DNA from: CAZSHX01 sp964606895
GTDB taxonomy: Bacteria > Bacteroidota > Ignavibacteria > Kapaibacteriales > UBA2268
Direction of reading: 5' to 3'
Length of the DNA stretch: 15,543 nt
NCBI GenBank assembly: GCA_964606895.1
Contig: CAZSHX010000091.1
Span: forward strand, 1 to 15,543
The notes under the pieces are model-generated. The model did no database searches. It worked only from the letters and a program-made list of their open reading frames with translations, and was not told the origin of the DNA. The translations under genes were made by a program, and so were the position numbers. Positions 14,108 through 15,543 of this stretch are shown in pieces (within the stretch, counting starts at the first letter, position 1; the number at the start of each line of letters is the position of its first letter).

Positions 14108-14354
14108 TTTCAATATTCGTTAATGCTATATTTTTCTAATACATAACACGTATTACGTTCCTATTCCCACTCGATTAAGTCAATAGTTGAAAAAATCGCC
14201 TGAAACGTAGTGTGGTACTCACTATCCGAATTACGATAATTTTCGTAAGTCTCAGTTTTGACTCAAAATCTACCCAAAGAAATCAAACAAAATATAAATA
14301 CCAATCTCACCTCTTACAAAAATATCTAAAAATAATCTAAAAATAGCCGTTGCA
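14108..14354. other. Gene-free stretch before the 14414 gene
   Basis: No gene or strong hairpin seen. A GTTGAAAAA-TC block near 14186 resembles one near 12919 and might be a weak extension of the direct repeats, but the match is short and its offset differs by 26 nt. Confidence 0.3.
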
Positions 14355-14387
14355 TTGGTAAGAATATTGCAGGATTAGTTATTTTTG
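14355..14387 (+). promoter_or_regulatory. Putative promoter of the 14414 gene
   Basis: TATTTTTG at 14380-14387 fits TAnnTTTG. TTG at 14355-14357 lies 22 nt upstream as a possible -33 element. AGGGAA at 14404-14409 gives a ribosome site 4 nt before the ATG at 14414. T-rich surroundings make chance matches possible. Confidence 0.4.
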
Positions 14388-14413
14388 TAGTTTGAAATAT
14401 TGTAGGGAACAAA

Positions 14414-15526
14414 ATGGATATTTGGGAATATAGTTTCAACTTGGCTGAAAAATATACAAAGCTTAATGTAAAAAAGGCTGTAATAAAGAACTACAAATTT
14501 ATTTATGATAGTTGCCGTATTAGATTAAATCATTTATTCGAAGGTAAAGAAATAATCCCGAATACTGTTGAATTAGATATGTTTTTTAATAAGAATGCAG
14601 TTCCCACAACTTACCCAACTTTTGAACAATTAAAAAAATTTAATGTACCAAATTTATATCTTAATCAACCAAGACCCATTGAAACATTTCCTGTAGATTA
14701 TAAGTCTTCTTATATAGCTTTATCTGGAGAAAAGGAAGATAAAGAAACATTACCCGCTCGAATTATTCATTCAAAGAAAGAACTGATCCGACTTATTTTA
14801 GAATTGTATTATGATAAGGAAGAGATTGAAAGATATAAAGTAGCGTGGTTATTAAACAGTAAATTTAATTTCGATTTTAATGATGACCTAAGCAAAATTA
14901 AAGAAAATATAATTTCAATTCAAAATTTGGATGATAAACAAGACGAAAATCTTCTTACCTTAAAAATATTTTTAAGAAATTCTTTGCAAACCCGTGAAGA
15001 TTTGCTTAAACACAAAATTATACGCATACCAATTGTACCAGTATTGAATACAAACAATAATGATTTAAATTATTTAAAATCCCTGATTTTTGCATTTAAT
15101 CAGAAAGGTTTGGCTTTTGATTTTAATAAATCAGCCATTAAAGACATTCTTAATATAACAACAGATAATGCTGCCCAGAATTTAATTGATAAAATTATCA
15201 ATGAAGTTGATGATAAATATGAGTTTCTTACTTTAAATCTTGATACAGAAAAACCACTAATTGTACTTTATCAAATTTCTGATATTGAGGGTGTTAATTT
15301 AGATTTCGATAATCAATTCTTTTATGTTCCTTTCCTATCTCATTTATTTAAGAAAAATTATATTAATATGGCAGAAAATTTAATATTTTCAATTATTCTT
15401 GAAAATAATATTCTAAAAGGAAATTTTCAAGCATCGACTGCCTGGTTCGTAAAAGTATTAAATCAAACTAAAAGACAAATCCAGGAGATGGATATTTCGG
15501 TGAAAGGGTACCACTCGTTTCGGTGA
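14414..15526 (+). CDS. Unrecognised AT-rich gene, 3' end probably disrupted
   Basis: This 370-aa product is rich in Lys, Asn, Ile, Leu and Asp, with no signal peptide and no membrane segments. It looks cytoplasmic and mostly helical (for example KKELIRLILELYYDKEEIER about 125-144, QNLIDKIINEVDDKYEF about 255-272). I do not recognise a family. An AGGGAA ribosome site and a possible TAnnTTTG promoter support the start. The last 11 or so residues (SVKGYHSFR) come from a 23-bp tandem repeat that begins at 15498, and the stop lies inside its second copy. The natural C-terminus is therefore probably lost to insertion of a mobile element. Codon use is more AT-rich than in the envelope or CoA genes, which suggests accessory DNA. 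Confidence 0.55.
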   Translation: MDIWEYSFNLAEKYTKLNVKKAVIKNYKFIYDSCRIRLNHLFEGKEIIPNTVELDMFFNKNAVPTTYPTFEQLKKFNVPNLYLNQPRPIETFPVDYKSSYIALSGEKEDKETLPARIIHSKKELIRLILELYYDKEEIERYKVAWLLNSKFNFDFNDDLSKIKENIISIQNLDDKQDENLLTLKIFLRNSLQTREDLLKHKIIRIPIVPVLNTNNNDLNYLKSLIFAFNQKGLAFDFNKSAIKDILNITTDNAAQNLIDKIINEVDDKYEFLTLNLDTEKPLIVLYQISDIEGVNLDFDNQFFYVPFLSHLFKKNYINMAENLIFSIILENNILKGNFQASTAWFVKVLNQTKRQIQEMDISVKGYHSFR

Positions 15527-15543
15527 AAGGGTACCACTCGTTT
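15498..15543 (+). repeat. Two perfect tandem copies of a 23-bp repeat at the window edge
   Basis: CGGTGAAAGGGTACCACTC followed by GTTT occurs at 15498-15520 and again at 15521-15543, where the window ends. The unit includes the palindrome GGTACC. It interrupts the 3' end of the preceding frame. Tandem units of about 20 bp are known at the ends of IS21-type and similar elements as transposase binding sites, so this may be one end of such an element. More copies may follow outside. Confidence 0.7.

Noticed and set aside
13850..14110. Integron cassette with attC site around the SDR gene
   Set aside because: AACGTT-like bases occur near 13863, but no paired RYYYAAC/GTTRRRY ends with the long imperfect palindrome were found, and the repeats are direct and not strongly folded.
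13946..14146. 66-codon + strand frame over repeat copy 2
   Set aside because: The homologous bases in repeat copy 1 are not open in the same frame, so the similarity is not protein-driven, and there is no ribosome site.
15498..15543. Start of a CRISPR array
   Set aside because: The two 23-bp copies are directly adjacent with no spacer between them.

Overview
The window looks like AT-rich chromosomal DNA from a member of the FCB group (Bacteroidota / Chlorobiota / Ignavibacteriota / Kapabacteria side). Three things suggest this. There is a large secreted SBBP-repeat protein with a C-terminal type IX secretion (T9SS) sorting domain. At least three genes are preceded by the Bacteroidetes-type -7 element TAnnTTTG. 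Intergenic DNA is very AT-rich. A genus cannot be named from the sequence alone.

Layout. (1) 1-884: a HigB/HigA-type toxin-antitoxin pair on the + strand. (2) 900-3699: a minus-strand envelope cluster, uppP (undecaprenyl-diphosphate phosphatase) then an LptF/LptG-family permease, then a small membrane protein whose frame is cut by an in-frame TAA. (3) About 4023-5771: an insertion sequence with an IS4/IS701-type DDE transposase (complete D-D-E with YREK signature) and an overlapping AbrB/SpoVT-like ORF. The two ORFs are joined by a nine-A run that looks like a slippage site. The transposase frame also carries a premature TAA, so this copy is probably defective. (4) 5812-9057: a 1081-aa seven-repeat SBBP protein with signal peptide and T9SS sorting domain, ending at a 15-bp-stem hairpin. 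(5) 9354-11510: a + strand two-gene operon, an HMG-CoA-lyase-like enzyme (the usual catalytic Glu is Gln) followed by a CaiB/BaiF class III CoA-transferase. Together they suggest activation and C-C cleavage of a short branched dicarboxylic acid. (6) 11520-12568: a minus-strand pair, an unknown 83-aa protein overlapping by ATGA with a Cys-rich lipoprotein. (7) 12631-14107: a short-chain dehydrogenase gene between two diverged direct repeats of about 180 bp rich in GTCCC motifs, which looks like a mobile or duplicated cassette. (8) 14414-15526: an AT-rich unrecognised gene that runs into a 23-bp tandem repeat at the window edge, probably the end of another mobile element.

The left half is core envelope biology plus a TA pair. 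The right half is accessory: repeats, an IS, an isolated SDR gene and a disrupted ORF. No tRNA, rRNA or CRISPR array was seen. The best candidates for something undescribed are the AbrB-transposase frameshift arrangement, the repeat-flanked SDR cassette and the lyase/CoA-transferase operon with its Glu-to-Gln change.
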